The notes beneath the pieces are model-generated. The model had not been told where the DNA came from. It ran no database searches and saw nothing but the letters and a program-made list of their open reading frames with translations. Positions 32,901 to 44,900 of a stretch of 64,000 nt of DNA are shown in pieces. The stretch is from Xenoacremonium recifei (lineage: Eukaryota; Ascomycota; Sordariomycetes; Hypocreales; Nectriaceae): contig WOFQ01000002.1 of assembly GCA_012184525.1 (NCBI GenBank), forward strand, positions 806,001 through 870,000, in the 5' to 3' direction. Position 1 is the stretch's first letter, and every line of letters starts with the position of its first letter. The position numbers and the translations under genes are program-made.

Positions 32901-34756
32901 ACAGGGCAATACCGCTCTCTCGGGTGGGTTGCTTCTGGCCTCCATCTTCGGCCAGCTAGACTGCCTGCTCTCTGTTCTACTGGGAACTGAATGGATGGAT
33001 GTCGATCGGGGCTTCAACGGCCGCCATGACGTGCCTCGTCTCTAATCTGGATCCCTTCGCCGCTCATCGCTGGACCCCCGGTCCCCTCTGCGCTCGTCCC
33101 TTGACGCCGGCATTTTCACTCCTTTTCGTCATACTTCGCCCTAGTGGCAGTTCCTGGCTGGTGGAAATCCCTCGCCTCGACGACTAGTCAGCAGTCATGA
33201 CTTCGGGGTGCGCCATCTAATATAGCCTACCCTGGGCGCATTATAACCCCCTTGTCCCCCATCAACTCGGGTGGGCCTCCAACCAGCACCGAGACTCTCA
33301 AAGGCCCTCTCTCAATGCCACGCCATCGCGGCATGGGATTCAGACTCTTTGGGAGGCACACCCCCCCTTCCCGCTTGCCTGGCTGACTAGGGGACATGCG
33401 GAGGCTGTCTTGCGCGCTCGTCATGCCGTTGTGCTGTCCTTCGCCAGCTCACTGCTTGACAACGGCCCAGCCTCCTGCATAGCGAGGCGCGTTTCAGCTT
33501 CAACCCCTTCCTCCATTGGGCTGGACGGCTCGCCTGTTTGCACGCCTGTTCTCAGACGCCGCGCACCTCCTGCGATGCATCGTCAGTGCAGGGATCAATG
33601 CAACGCCCCGAGCCGGTCGCTGTACTGTAAATTGGCCGTTCTTGTCAAAGAGACGGACAGGACCTTGCGCCGCCGCCGCCCACTCCTCTGTACCTCCATA
33701 GTATACACCCACCCTGGCTCCCTCATGAGGGCTCTTTAGGGACTGGGACCGGGGGGCAACTTGTTTCTATATCCGGTACCCTAGCTCTGCCTAGATACCA
33801 TAGCATAAGATCCTCAAATTATGCTCCCCTCGCGGCGCTGGCCAAGGCTAGCGGGTAGTCTCCGCCGCCCTGCTCACCAGCGAGATGCGTCTCGCACAGG
33901 GCAAATCTTCATGGGCTTTAACATGCAGCATGAAGAGAAAGCACCAGCAGAGATCCACACCCGTCTCTCATCCTGCTTTTCGGTTCTCGATAATCAGACG
34001 ATGTAATGCGACCCCTGTCCTGGCGTACCTTGTTCCGAGTTCCTAGCTCTTGGATTAAATATCGACCCCGGGCCAGAGACGATACAGAGTTCACGAGGGG
34101 AACATTTCGAATAACTGCTCTTCCAAGTGGCGACAAGCATTATACAAGCGGCTTCCTGTCACTGCTTGACTCGTTCTTTATTCCATTACTTGGTTTTCTT
34201 TCCCTGTATCGGCTCCCCAGCTCTGTTACCAACTAATACCACACTCTCCTTTGTGTCCCTTGCCTTACACCTACTACGGCTTGGCTTGGCTGGACTTGGG
34301 TCCGGTGTACATAATACTGTCACACTCATTCTCCGACTGCTCGCGACATCCTACAGCATCCGACACTTAGTCCCGGTTTCTCGTCACCGCAACCCTCCCA
34401 CAACCCGCAACTCCGGCTTGCTCCAACAGCGGAAACGGGAAAGCTTCTATCCCGACTGTCATCTGCAACTGGTCCCCCCAACGACACATGTGCCCGGGCT
34501 TCCAGGAGGTAATATCACGGCTGTCTTATACCTCGACGGGGGACAATAAGATCAAAACATCTGCCACGGCGCACGCGACCCCGCAACGTCTCTTCCACAG
34601 GAAAACCAGTCCTTTCCCTCTCCTTCACAGCCCGCGAGGGCTCCCTCCCATCAAATTCTCTCCATCCAGATCCCGGCGACCGTCCAGAGCGGTTCGCTCT
34701 GGCGGAACCCATGTATCGAAGGCACGCTGGCGGGAAACTATCGAGTAGGAGATTAT
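29917..34756. other. 4.8 kb gene-poor region between prp8 and the Myb gene
   Basis: No ORF with protein-like content was found; those of 100-180 codons are low-complexity frame shadows. The right end, roughly 33.8-34.75 kb, is pyrimidine-rich and probably contains the promoter and long 5' leader of the Myb gene. The prp8 3' UTR occupies the first few hundred bases. No RNA gene could be identified. Confidence 0.45.
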
Positions 34757-35913
34757 GTGGATTACTCGGGCCAGGACTCGCATCCGGGCGAGCAGGGTCA
34801 GCAGCAACAGCACGGCTATGACTCTCCCATTCACCATCATCCGCATCAGCAGCAGCATCGAGGTTCCATTCACCATCCTGGAGCACAGGCTGCTGGTATC
34901 CACGACCCCTCTGATCCGCACCATGGCAACCCGCACGCGCAGCATCCTGCCATGTCTCAACATCACCAACAACCGCCTCAGATTATGATGGACCCGTCGC
35001 AACTGGCACATCATCGTCTGGGGCAGCCGCACTTCGGGCCTCCTGGACAGGTCGTAGCACCGATGTATCAATCTATGTCTACGCCTACGCAAGCGACTCA
35101 TCCTCAACACCATGCGTCTGGGAACAAACGACCACGGCCAAGCGATCTGGATCTGTCCGTCACTGGCATGCCGAACCTGGATCCTGCAGATATCGAGAGC
35201 ATGCAGCAAACTTCCCTGGGCGCAGCGTACGCTCAAGCTGCAGCGGCGGCGGTTGGGGCGCCCCAGGCACCGCCTACGCACCATCATCATCGCCTCCCTG
35301 ATTCATCGCCGCCCTCAAAGATGATGCGTCGGGAAGATGGTGGCGGAGGTGCGCCGAGTGTTGTGGGACAAGTTGGTATGCCTGCGCCGGCGCCGCGTCC
35401 ACGAGGCCCGAAGCTGAAGTTCACCCCGGAGGACGACCAGCTCTTGATCGACCTGAAGGAACATAAGAACCTGACCTGGAAGCAGATTGCAGATTTCTTC
35501 CCGGGACGTTCGTCTGGAACACTGCAAGTGCGATATTGCACGAAACTAAAAGCGAAGACAACGCAGTGGACCGACGAGACGGTAGGCACCCCCTTCACGC
35601 ACCTTTCTGAATTGCTGGTTCGAGGACGACTTTCTCTCCATGCGACGCTGATTTTGGTATTCTCTACTGTTTGACGCCAAGTTCTAATGTGTAACTACAG
35701 GACCAGAAACTACGCAATGCTTTGCAGGATTACGAAAATGAGAAATGGCGAATCGTGGCCAACAAAGTCGGAACAGGTTTTACTCCTGCAGCATGTCGAG
35801 AACGAGCCGAACTCCTTCTTACGGGGGACTCGAGCTTATTGCAATCGATGTCACCGGATGCAATAACAGCCGCCGAGCCTGGCGACACAGTCTACGCGCC
35901 ACAACTCCAGTAA
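34757..35913 (+). CDS. Myb/SANT-domain DNA-binding protein with His/Gln-rich N-terminus
   Basis: Two exons (34757-35581, 35701-35913) join in frame to 345 residues. The first 190 residues are of low complexity with many His, Gln and Pro (HHHPHQQQH, QHHQQPPQ, poly-Ala). The conserved part is C-terminal: one Myb/SANT repeat at about 217-265 (LKFTPEDDQLLIDLKEHKNLTWKQIADFFPGR in pieces, then TLQVRYCTKLK) and a second at about 270-315 (QWTDETDQKLRNALQ, then KWRIVANKVGTGFTPAACRERA) that is built by the splice. This is the arrangement of fungal Myb-like regulators. It is nuclear by inference. The start is the first ATG after a long leader. Isolated position, with several kb of non-coding DNA on each side, fits a regulator of development, but no target is known. 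Confidence 0.88.
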
Positions 35914-38900
35914 AGGCGAAGTGCTAGCCTTTGATTCGGAATCTTCTATCCTCTGAGCGCGGAGTTGTCGAATATCTGGAGGTAGAAGCGGCTGATGAGC
36001 ATCCAAAGAGTACGATGGAGAAAGCAATTTGAGCGAGCAGGTCGTGTTTCGTCAACTACTTTCTCCAAAGGCGTAGTACAACAGTGCTGGGATCTACTAC
36101 GCGGGAGCACGCTGGGCTACTCTCTGGGCCTTCGCGGGATATATCAAGACGAACAACAGCGAGAACGAGGATTTCAGTCCTCAAGAACCACACCAAACCC
36201 ACGAAATGCCAAAATTCGACACATCCTTTTTCTTCAAAAATCAAATTTCACGTTTTGCTTAGCCGAGTCTAGAGGCGACTTTGCCCGCGCAAACACCACC
36301 ACAGCCACCATCAACAGTAATGTTTTCCTTTGATCTGTACGACAATCGGGGTAGAAGGATGAACCGGATCTAGAAGATACCCCTGACACATGACCTGCTT
36401 TCCTTACTCTACGAAGCCCTTCATCTATTTCAGGGTCTGGATGTTTTATCCGCTTGGTCCAGGCCGACAGCCTTGACAATCATTCAAACCACTTTACTTC
36501 ATCCAAGGCTGCTATCTGAACTGTTGTCTTGTCCCCTTCTGCGCTTCTGCTTTCTTTGTTTTGCTTTTTTTGCACACGGCCATGTTTGTTTGGGATTGGC
36601 CTAATCACACGTCGACGTCTCCTATGCTGTCATTGTTATGAAAATAGACTGGGAAAATTGGGAAATACATGTACTAATCTCCCTCCTATATCCAGGGGAG
36701 GAATGACTATGCTTGGGGATCATGGGTTTACTTTTTTATTTATCGTCATTTTCTTTCATATTCCATTATTTCTTCTACTATACCGTCCGCTTGGGACTTT
36801 AGGCACCCAGTTTGGGCGCAAAGGACCGACCAGGTCCGTTGACTGTTGGGATATACGGAGTTGGAGTTGCTCAGAGCGACGACGTTGCGGATTGGCGGCG
36901 CCGGGATGCGAGAGTCACGTTGGGAGGAGAGGAGGATGGGATGAAGTGGCATCGGGCACATACGGATACGGATTCCAACGCGGACGCCCTCTCTACGATT
37001 GAGGCGACATGCTGGAAGTCCGATCACCTTCACATAGCAGATGGAATCATGCCATCCTCTCCTCAGAATACCAGTCCTCTCGAATCTCGTGAAGCTGAAT
37101 CACCGCGCGACACCCCCCCGGGCGCTCCCCCTCCCCCTTCAGGCGTCGGAGACTCCCCCGGGTCTGACGACTGACTGCCACAAGCGCGCCTCGACTCCCA
37201 GCCTCTGAATTAATAATCCCACTTAACACTGACAGCAGGCCTCTGCTCGATCTCTGGCGCCTTTTCGCCGCCCCTAGGTATCGAATATAGGTGCGACGAC
37301 GTGTGCTATAGGGAGCGGACCCGCGGCGCCACACGCTGGAAGCGCCATGTAACCCTCCGCCTGGCCGTTGTCACCACTTTTCGCGGTGCAGTTGGCGACG
37401 TGATGCGGTGAATAAGGCGCCTGAGGGTATAGTATAACGGGCGACGTGCTAGGTCAGCGTCATCGCCGTCGTCGTCGCCGGTGATGGGAACGGGTTTGGC
37501 CTGGCTCGCTCGCTCTGGAGGCGGTGGGCGGCTCGGTAATGAAGATTCCTTGGGGGGGAGACTGGAACTGAGATGGCGGGCTGCGCGGCGACTCTGCGGG
37601 TTCAACACCCCAAAAGCATCGCTGCCCCGGCGCGTCCCGCCCCTGACAGGTTGTAAGCGAGCGGTAGTCCCTCGATGCGGTCCAGCAGGCAGGGGGGATC
37701 ATCGGACACGCTCAGAGGTTAGAACGCCCCCTCGTCGCGTGAGAGGAGAGTCATGTTCTGAGCCGAGGTGGCTGCTGCTTGGGGGTGGCTTGAAAACGCT
37801 GCCTGCCGCTGGCCCAGCGCCTCCGTGACATCGTCTGTCGTCCGGCTCTGGGCAAGGCAAGGCGAGGCGAGGTGAGGCGAGAACTCTGTGGGCGAGAGCG
37901 GGCGGTGAAGGTGGGTGACTGTTTCATGCTGACGTGTTTACGCATCGACTGAAACGGGCGTGCTGGCAGAGACTCGAGAAGCATTCTGCTTTCAGCGGCC
38001 TGACACAGGCAAGATGGGGGGTTGTGCGGCAGCTGATGGCCCTGTCTGGACCCCTTCGGCTTGGAGAGGACATGCCGTGCCGCCGGCAGCGGAGGCGGAG
38101 GGGAAGGCGTGTTGTCCACTGGAATCCGGGTGGTTCGGTATGTAGGGGACGTAGGCGAGCCGTCACTCACGGGGTTGGGCCCTGGAGAAGCTTGCAGGAG
38201 CCGTAGCATACCGTCTAGGCCTGTGATAGAATTCCCCGAGCTGCATGATCAGGCAAGGGTCACGACAGAGGGCCCGATCTGGCCGGACGTTGAGCCGTGG
38301 GATCTGAGCGTTGCGGTCCGTATCAACACTCACTCACTCACTGCCCCGGACACGAGTTGGTATCCCGTAACGGCCCCGTACCATGGGGAAAGGTCCCGGT
38401 TGGTAATAGCTTACTGACGAGCACAAGCTTTCAAGCCGGCGTGATGAGAGGCTGGCCATCTGGGATCGAGGCAACCTTAGCCCGGAGGTTGATCCCGGCG
38501 CGAGAGAGACGATGCAACCGTCTTCGGCAGGCTGCGATGTGTCGACCCGGACACTGCTCGTCATCGACGTGGGTTTTGTGGAGTAGGGTCTTTTCGTCTC
38601 GGAGATTCACTGCCAGAAGCGAGGACTGAAGACGGCAGTGACACCGCCAGCAACGCATGCATGGCTGCCGAGTCGAGATCTTAGGTTCCAACGCGTTCAG
38701 GCTGGCCATCATGTCCTGCATGCACGACGCCGTGAGATGCAGAGATCGCGATGCTCCTCTGGAACCAACCGAGACCGCATATAGGAACTATCATAACTCA
38801 ACATTGCGCCCATCGATCCAGGGGAAGAGGCGCAGTGATCGGATATGACTCGAGCCAACCGACATACTTGTTGTCGGTACCAAACGCTGCTCCCCGACCC

Positions 38901-39715
38901 CAAGCAGGGGAACAACCCCAAGGAAACGCCAAAAGTTTCGTTTCAAGCGCTAAAACAAGATCCGGTTTTAGTGTCGGGGGCGTATCCCTGATAGTGAACT
39001 CCAGCAGCAGATGACACTTCTGCGCACACTTTGGAACCGAAGATTGGTGATCTGCCAGCCTGATCCACCGTGAGGAAAAATCGAACGATTTCCAGGACCG
39101 CCTGGCTTGGGGCAGAACGGCGGCGAGCAATCCGTACCAGTCAGTGTGCAGAAATCGCTCGGTGCTGTGTCTGTTGCTGTGATAATGACCCTCTTAAGAC
39201 CCTATAACACACCGTGATATTACCATTTGGCGCTTTAGTGCCGCCCCAAAAAGGATTGGGAAACAGAAATCCCCTCCGAAAAGAGTTAAGAGGACATTCT
39301 TGGCTTTCATCTTGGAAAGTCTTGATCTTGAAGTCACGGAAAACCGTTGGCCTCGTGGAGGGGGGTGTGGGTAGGAAGGACAGGACCGTTGTTGGTATCC
39401 TCTCCACGAAGCTCCGGCGCCATCCCATGAACCCTTCCCAATATCAACCTTCTAAATCTTAAAAAGAGAACGGCGGCACTGGTATGTCACTGACTCGTGT
39501 TGTAGCGGTGGCGGAACGGGCAGCGACAACCGGAGCGCATCCCCGGAGTGGGCAAAAGTGGGCGAAGGCCTGTCAAATTCTGACAACCCAGAGCGAAATG
39601 ATCTTATTCAGGATATCTCGGTGCTAGCCGAATGCCGGAGACCGACTGACAGGGGAGAAGAGCCGGATCCAAGTCTAATTCACGGCATTCGAGACCTGAC
39701 AGCTCGATCTTCAAT
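35914..39715. other. 3.8 kb gene-poor region downstream of the Myb gene
   Basis: Convergent spacer containing the 3' UTRs of the Myb gene and of the ketopantoate-reductase-like gene. ORFs near 37.3-38.2 kb on both strands overlap each other and have Arg/Pro/Ser-rich shadow composition. No RNA gene or transposon end was recognised. Confidence 0.45.
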
Positions 39716-41173
39716 CTACATGGTAGCTGAGCTTTGAAGATCAAAGACGTGGCTGAGCTGGTTCACATCCAAGATCTTGCCAGATTCGACAAGCTCGATG
39801 AGGGTCTTGTGACCTCTGACATCCAAGTTGCTGTCTATCAGGGCTGCTGTTTCCACCAACCAGCCATTGAAGTCGCGGACTTCCGTGGGCTTGTTTGCCC
39901 GGACATCTTGGAGCATTGAGCTCGTGTTCTCCTTGACTTTTTCTCCGACTCGGTACACCATGTCTCGCAGATTCTGGTGTTGAAACCGTTCCTGTAATAT
40001 CTTTTGAGATTGTATTAGCGAAGTGCTGTCGTATGATGAGCGCCCTTTGTCGGTCGCTTCGCAAACGAGATCCTTGCTGCTCTCGTGAACAACAAGAGTC
40101 TGAAATACGGCGCTAGCTTCTCCTAATAGCTGATCGATGATTTTCTCGAGGATGCCACTTTTGTCCGTGAATAATTCGCCATTCTTGCATCGTAAAATGG
40201 CTGTGAGGGGGTTGATGATAGCATTGACCACCAACTTTTCGAGCTGGAGAATCCAGAGCTCTCTTCTGGAGACAACCTTGCCATCCAGAAAGGGAGCCGC
40301 GGCAAACTGTCGTTGGATATAATCAACCTGCTGCTTCGAATTTGAGGTTTCCAGGACTGGTCCAATAGCAACGTCGGCGACCGAGGCGTGTAAGCTCTTG
40401 AAAGGACCTTGAGATGTGACCCCGTGGGTCGTGACGCAAGCTATGAAGCTGGGTGCTCCTTCACCCTCATACCGATACGAAGCATAAGTTGATCCATGTG
40501 GTGGCCAGAATTTGGACATGCCATTCTGAGCGAAAGCGACGGTTGAGTTCGGGCCCAGATATCGGCGCAGACGGTCCACTTGAGAGACTGCAGCGCTGGC
40601 CTTAGTCGTGATAATGAGGTTGCTGATGTTGCGGCCGCTCCCAACCTCGCGGATCGGGCCTGTCTCTGGTGACATGTCCGTCCACCACTCGATATCGAAG
40701 TTCTTTTGTTTGCTCAATGCGCCATTCCTTAGGATCTCGATGCCTTCGCTTGCCGCCCATTGGTGAAGTAGGTCTTTTCGATGAACCACGAGAGTTATTG
40801 GCGGTCTTTCCGGGGTTTGGGATAAGCCGCTTGCGAATAGTCTCCCAAGATTGCCGATTCCAAGGATGAATATGCGACGATCTTGGTCGTCTGATGACCG
40901 AGACTCAGCCATAGCCTGGTGTTGTGGAGAATCAAGATTTGACAGATTCCAAGCATAGAGCTTCGGGGCTGGAGTTTTGTCGTCGAGGATGGCCTGCAGC
41001 CACGATGGATGTTGTAGTTGTGAGTACATTCTGAAGGATGTTCGGCTTGTGAATTGGTATAGAGGACGCAAAGGACGAAAGGAATAAGGTCTCCACATAT
41101 TGCGATCTCCAACACCAATTCGTATACCAGAAAGATTGTGTAAGACTCGAAGTGCAACGAAGGTTTCGGTCAA
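39716..41173 (-). CDS. Ketopantoate reductase family protein (ApbA/PanE fold)
   Basis: A single exon encodes 485 residues. The NADPH-binding Rossmann motif GIGNLG lies at about residues 105-110 (IFILGIGNLGRLFASGL), followed by NLIITTKA and STVAFAQNGM, which are typical of the family. The C-terminal helical domain carries LEKLVVNAIINPLTAILRCKNGEL, with the catalytic Lys and conserved Asn and Pro, and EVRDFNGWLV. 2-Dehydropantoate 2-reductase makes pantoate for coenzyme A. Here, however, about 100 residues precede the Rossmann fold, with a basic and Ser-rich start that could be a mitochondrial presequence, and the family includes fungal members such as Cbs2 that are not reductases. Later ATG codons (MWRPYS, MYSQLQ) are alternative starts. 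Fold is secure, biosynthetic role is not. Confidence 0.82.
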   Translation of the reverse strand: MTETFVALRVLHNLSGIRIGVGDRNMWRPYSFRPLRPLYQFTSRTSFRMYSQLQHPSWLQAILDDKTPAPKLYAWNLSNLDSPQHQAMAESRSSDDQDRRIFILGIGNLGRLFASGLSQTPERPPITLVVHRKDLLHQWAASEGIEILRNGALSKQKNFDIEWWTDMSPETGPIREVGSGRNISNLIITTKASAAVSQVDRLRRYLGPNSTVAFAQNGMSKFWPPHGSTYASYRYEGEGAPSFIACVTTHGVTSQGPFKSLHASVADVAIGPVLETSNSKQQVDYIQRQFAAAPFLDGKVVSRRELWILQLEKLVVNAIINPLTAILRCKNGELFTDKSGILEKIIDQLLGEASAVFQTLVVHESSKDLVCEATDKGRSSYDSTSLIQSQKILQERFQHQNLRDMVYRVGEKVKENTSSMLQDVRANKPTEVRDFNGWLVETAALIDSNLDVRGHKTLIELVESGKILDVNQLSHVFDLQSSATM

Positions 41174-41983
41174 AGGCCAGTCGATTCAACACGGTCAAAG
41201 AGACTACAGCATCAACGCGGAATGGAATTCGTGCACGTTGAGCTCGCTTGTAAAATTGACACGGTTAGAAGTAATTACATCTATTGCCGTAAGAGAATCA
41301 TAAACGTGAGGCACAAAGGCAGGCGGCAATCATCTCATCCAGCATATTGACTGGAGTCAGGATGAAGCTCTGAGTCAATGAGATGAAGTTGCAGCAAGGC
41401 TGTTCATTTGTGGAGCGGCAAGAGCGCGAGCGGAGCACCTTCCGTGAGGCGGAGTGGGTCCCGGATGCCTGGAAAATTGCAGTTTATCCAATCAAAAGCC
41501 GCCGCCTGCTGACTCGGCGACCTCAAAGCACAATCGTCGTGCATTTACAGCCTCCAGTGCGTCATCTTGAGACATCTGCAACTTCGACTTCTCACCTCAC
41601 ATCACGAAGCTGGCCGAAGCTTTTGCTTCGCAGCCCTCAAGGACACCCCTGTACACCCCATATTTGTTCCAGTCCTTTTTTGCCTATTTTTCCTTTCGAT
41701 AGAGGCCGGGAGAGTCTCCTGATTTTAGCCCAACTTTTTCGAGATTCACAGCTTTGCTCTCACCTTGCCGTTACGCCACTAAACCGCCACTGCCATGAAA
41801 GAACATGGAAAACTTATCGCCTAGGGTATAAGAGCTCCTTAGAAGCTACGACAACTCTACAAAGTCTCCCGTGCTTGCAGCTTAAAGCCAAGGCTTTGCG
41901 CAAATTTACCACCATCTTGCCTTTGATTGCCGGATCTCATTTGCTGCCTGCCTCACGTCTCTTTGCCGTTGCGAATCCTGACG
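41174..41983. promoter_or_regulatory. Divergent promoter, ketopantoate-reductase-like gene / rad26
   Basis: 810-bp spacer. A 204-codon ORF (41383-41997) overlaps the start of rad26 in another frame and has no recognisable content, so it is treated as leader sequence. Confidence 0.5.
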
Positions 41984-44900
41984 ATGGCATCAGATGAGAA
42001 CGTTGAGGAGCCTTCGGGCGAGAGCCGGGCTGACCTTCTCGGAAGAATGGTTGCAGCGGCGCAGGCTTCATCCCAAAATGCCACGAATACAGAGGAGCCG
42101 GGCCTTCCGGATACAGAAGGCATGAATGAAGATGACGCTTTGAGAAACTTGACTGGAACCGTCAGGGATCAAAATGATCTGGAACGAGACATTACGCTCC
42201 AGGCCAATGCGGCGTTGGTCGAGGCTGAGGATAAAAAGGACCAGAACCGGATTGACAAGCTGGAAGCGACAAAGCACCGGCTTCAACTCCAGCTTGATAA
42301 GGAGGAGAAGCGACTCGAAAGGGTGGCTACCAACCCATACCAATCTCGCAACGTCCAGAAGGAAATCGCAAAATTGGAGGCGGAGATACAGCAGATCGCC
42401 GGCGATATTTCGGACTTTCGGTCGCGCATTGACAAGAGACACAAAGAGAACCCTCTCGAAGATAGCAAGCATGTCAAGTCTAAGAGGCTTCCAGGCGAGA
42501 GCCATCGCGAATATCTCATTCGTACCGGCAAGATTACACCATTTGCCAAAGTGGGCGGGCCGCGCCCTCAAGGCCTCGAGGGTCAACTCGCAGATACAAT
42601 CCTTGACGCAGAAGAGGAAGCTGCGGCAGAGCAGCTGGAAGGGGAAGAAGAAGGCCCAAAGTCTCATCAGCAATTGCGGCGACCGGGATTTGCTGATGAG
42701 CTGGAGCCTGCCGTCGAGGAAATTCCTACTGCTGCTGTTGAGACCGAATTTTCGCTACGGCCAAGGAAAAAGAGACGCGTTCAAAAAGAGCGCAGTCCTT
42801 CAGCCGATTTTGAACCAGATAAGGTCTCAGATTCTGATGATGACGACTATGGGATGCTGCAGCAGGGGACAGAGGACGACTTGATTCGGGACGAGCGTCG
42901 AAAAGCCAAGGCTAAAGCAAAAGCCGCAGATGAAGAACAGATCGATCTTAGTAAAATCGATGATGGAAACGAGGCTTACTACAAGAGAAGGCTGAATGAC
43001 TGGGTTACTCGGAGAAGTCGAGCCAGAAGATCTCGCCGGCAAACCGTTGGCTCTCAAGAAGATGCGGAGGATAGCGAAGGCGAGGAATGGCTGAAACCGG
43101 CCCCTGATTTTCCCGACCACTACTTTGACGATGACCTCAAATTGCCAGGTGATATCCACCCATCCCTGTTTGGCTACCAAAAAACAGGCGTTCAATGGCT
43201 TGCCGAGCTGTACAAGCAGCACGTGGGAGGCATCGTTGGTGACGAAATGGGTTTGGGCAAAACCGTTCAGCTCATCGCCTTCATTGCAGCACTACATTAC
43301 AGCAAGAAACTAAAACATCCAGTCATCATCGTTTCGCCAGCTACGCTACTCCGACAATGGGTCAGTGAGTTTCATCGTTGGTGGCCACCGCTTCGAGTTT
43401 CCATTTTGCATGCCTCAGGAAGTGGCATGATGAACCCCAAATTTGAAGACGAATACGATTTGGAGCATTATCGTCCGATCTCAAGCAAGTCGGGAAAGGC
43501 TGCCCGGAGGATAGTCAACAACGTCGTGAAGAATGGGCACGTCCTTGTCACTACTTACACCGGCCTACAAACATACGCCGATGAACTGTTGCCGGTTCAA
43601 TGGGAATATGCTGTTCTAGACGAGGGTCACAAGATCCGGAACCCAAATGCTGAGATTACCGTCACCTGCAAGGAACTCAATACACCCAACCGTGTGATCC
43701 TTTCTGGCACTCCAGTTCAGAACAACCTTACAGAGTTGTGGTCTTTGTTTGACTTCATCTATCCAATGCGCTTGGGGACTCTGGTCAATTTCAGGTCGCA
43801 GTTCGAGATCCCGATCCGGCAAGGCGGTTATGCCAATGCATCAAATCTCCAAGTCATGACCGCGGAGAAGTGCGCCGAGGCACTCAAGGAGACGATTAGC
43901 GAGTATTTGCTGCAGCGGTTGAAAGTTGATGTCGCAGCTGATCTACCCGAAAAGACTGAGCAGGTTCTCTTTTGCAAGTTGACAGAGGGCCAACGCAGTG
44001 CTTACGAGACATTCCTCAAGTCAGACGAAGTTTCTGCAATTCTCAGCCGAAGACGACAATCCTTGTACGGGATAGACATCTTGCGCAAGATTTGCAACCA
44101 CCCGGACCTCCTTGACAAAAGCCTCGGCAGTAAGGCCGGATATCAGTATGGAAGCCCGAAACTGTCGGCCAAGTTACAACTCACCAAAGACCTGTTGCTG
44201 AAAGTCATGATCCCCAATGGACATAAGACTTTGCTCTTCTCCCAAGGCAAACAGATGCTCAACATCATTGAGAAATGCATCAGGGAGTCTGGCATATCAT
44301 ACGTACGAATGGATGGCGAAACACCAGTTGACCGTCGCCAGCCCATGATCGATAGATTCAATGAGGACGCGAGCATCAGCGTATTCCTCATGACAACTCG
44401 AACAGGTGGTTTGGGGACAAACCTGACAGGTGCCGATCGTATTATCATATTCGACCCGGATTGGAATCCTTCTACCGACCTCCAGGCACGTGAAAGGGCC
44501 TGGAGACTTGGGCAGACGAAGCCTGTCAAGATCTACCGCCTCATGACTGAAGGAACAATCGAGGAGAAGATCTACCACCGCCAAATCTTCAAACAATTCA
44601 TGACAAATAAGGTTCTGAAGGACCCCAAACAACGAAGCTCCTACGATCTTTCTGATCTTTACGATCTCTTCAGCTTCAATCCCACAGACCAGGCTGGCCT
44701 CCAGCGAAGCGAGGTCTTCAAAGGGGCGGAGGTGGACCTGGTAGGTGCTGCCGACAATGACACCCAAACCCCGGCACCTACTAGTGCGAAGCGAGACGAT
44801 ACCGAAAGCAAGGAACTTCAGAAGTTGAATCTCGTGGCCGGGATGCGGGAGCTCAAAGAAGACAAGACTTCTCATGACGAAAGGCGTATGCTGGAAGGCA

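Noticed and set aside
37751..38209. 152-codon minus-strand ORF downstream of the Myb gene
   Set aside because: Low-complexity Pro/Arg/Ser content and no family resemblance; likely chance in GC-rich DNA.
41927..41983. 19-codon N-terminal extension of rad26
   Set aside because: The residues are unlike the family start and the next ATG begins the acidic N-terminus seen in CSB proteins.
41383..41997. 204-codon ORF upstream of rad26
   Set aside because: It overlaps the rad26 start in another frame, has no recognisable domain and sits in the promoter.
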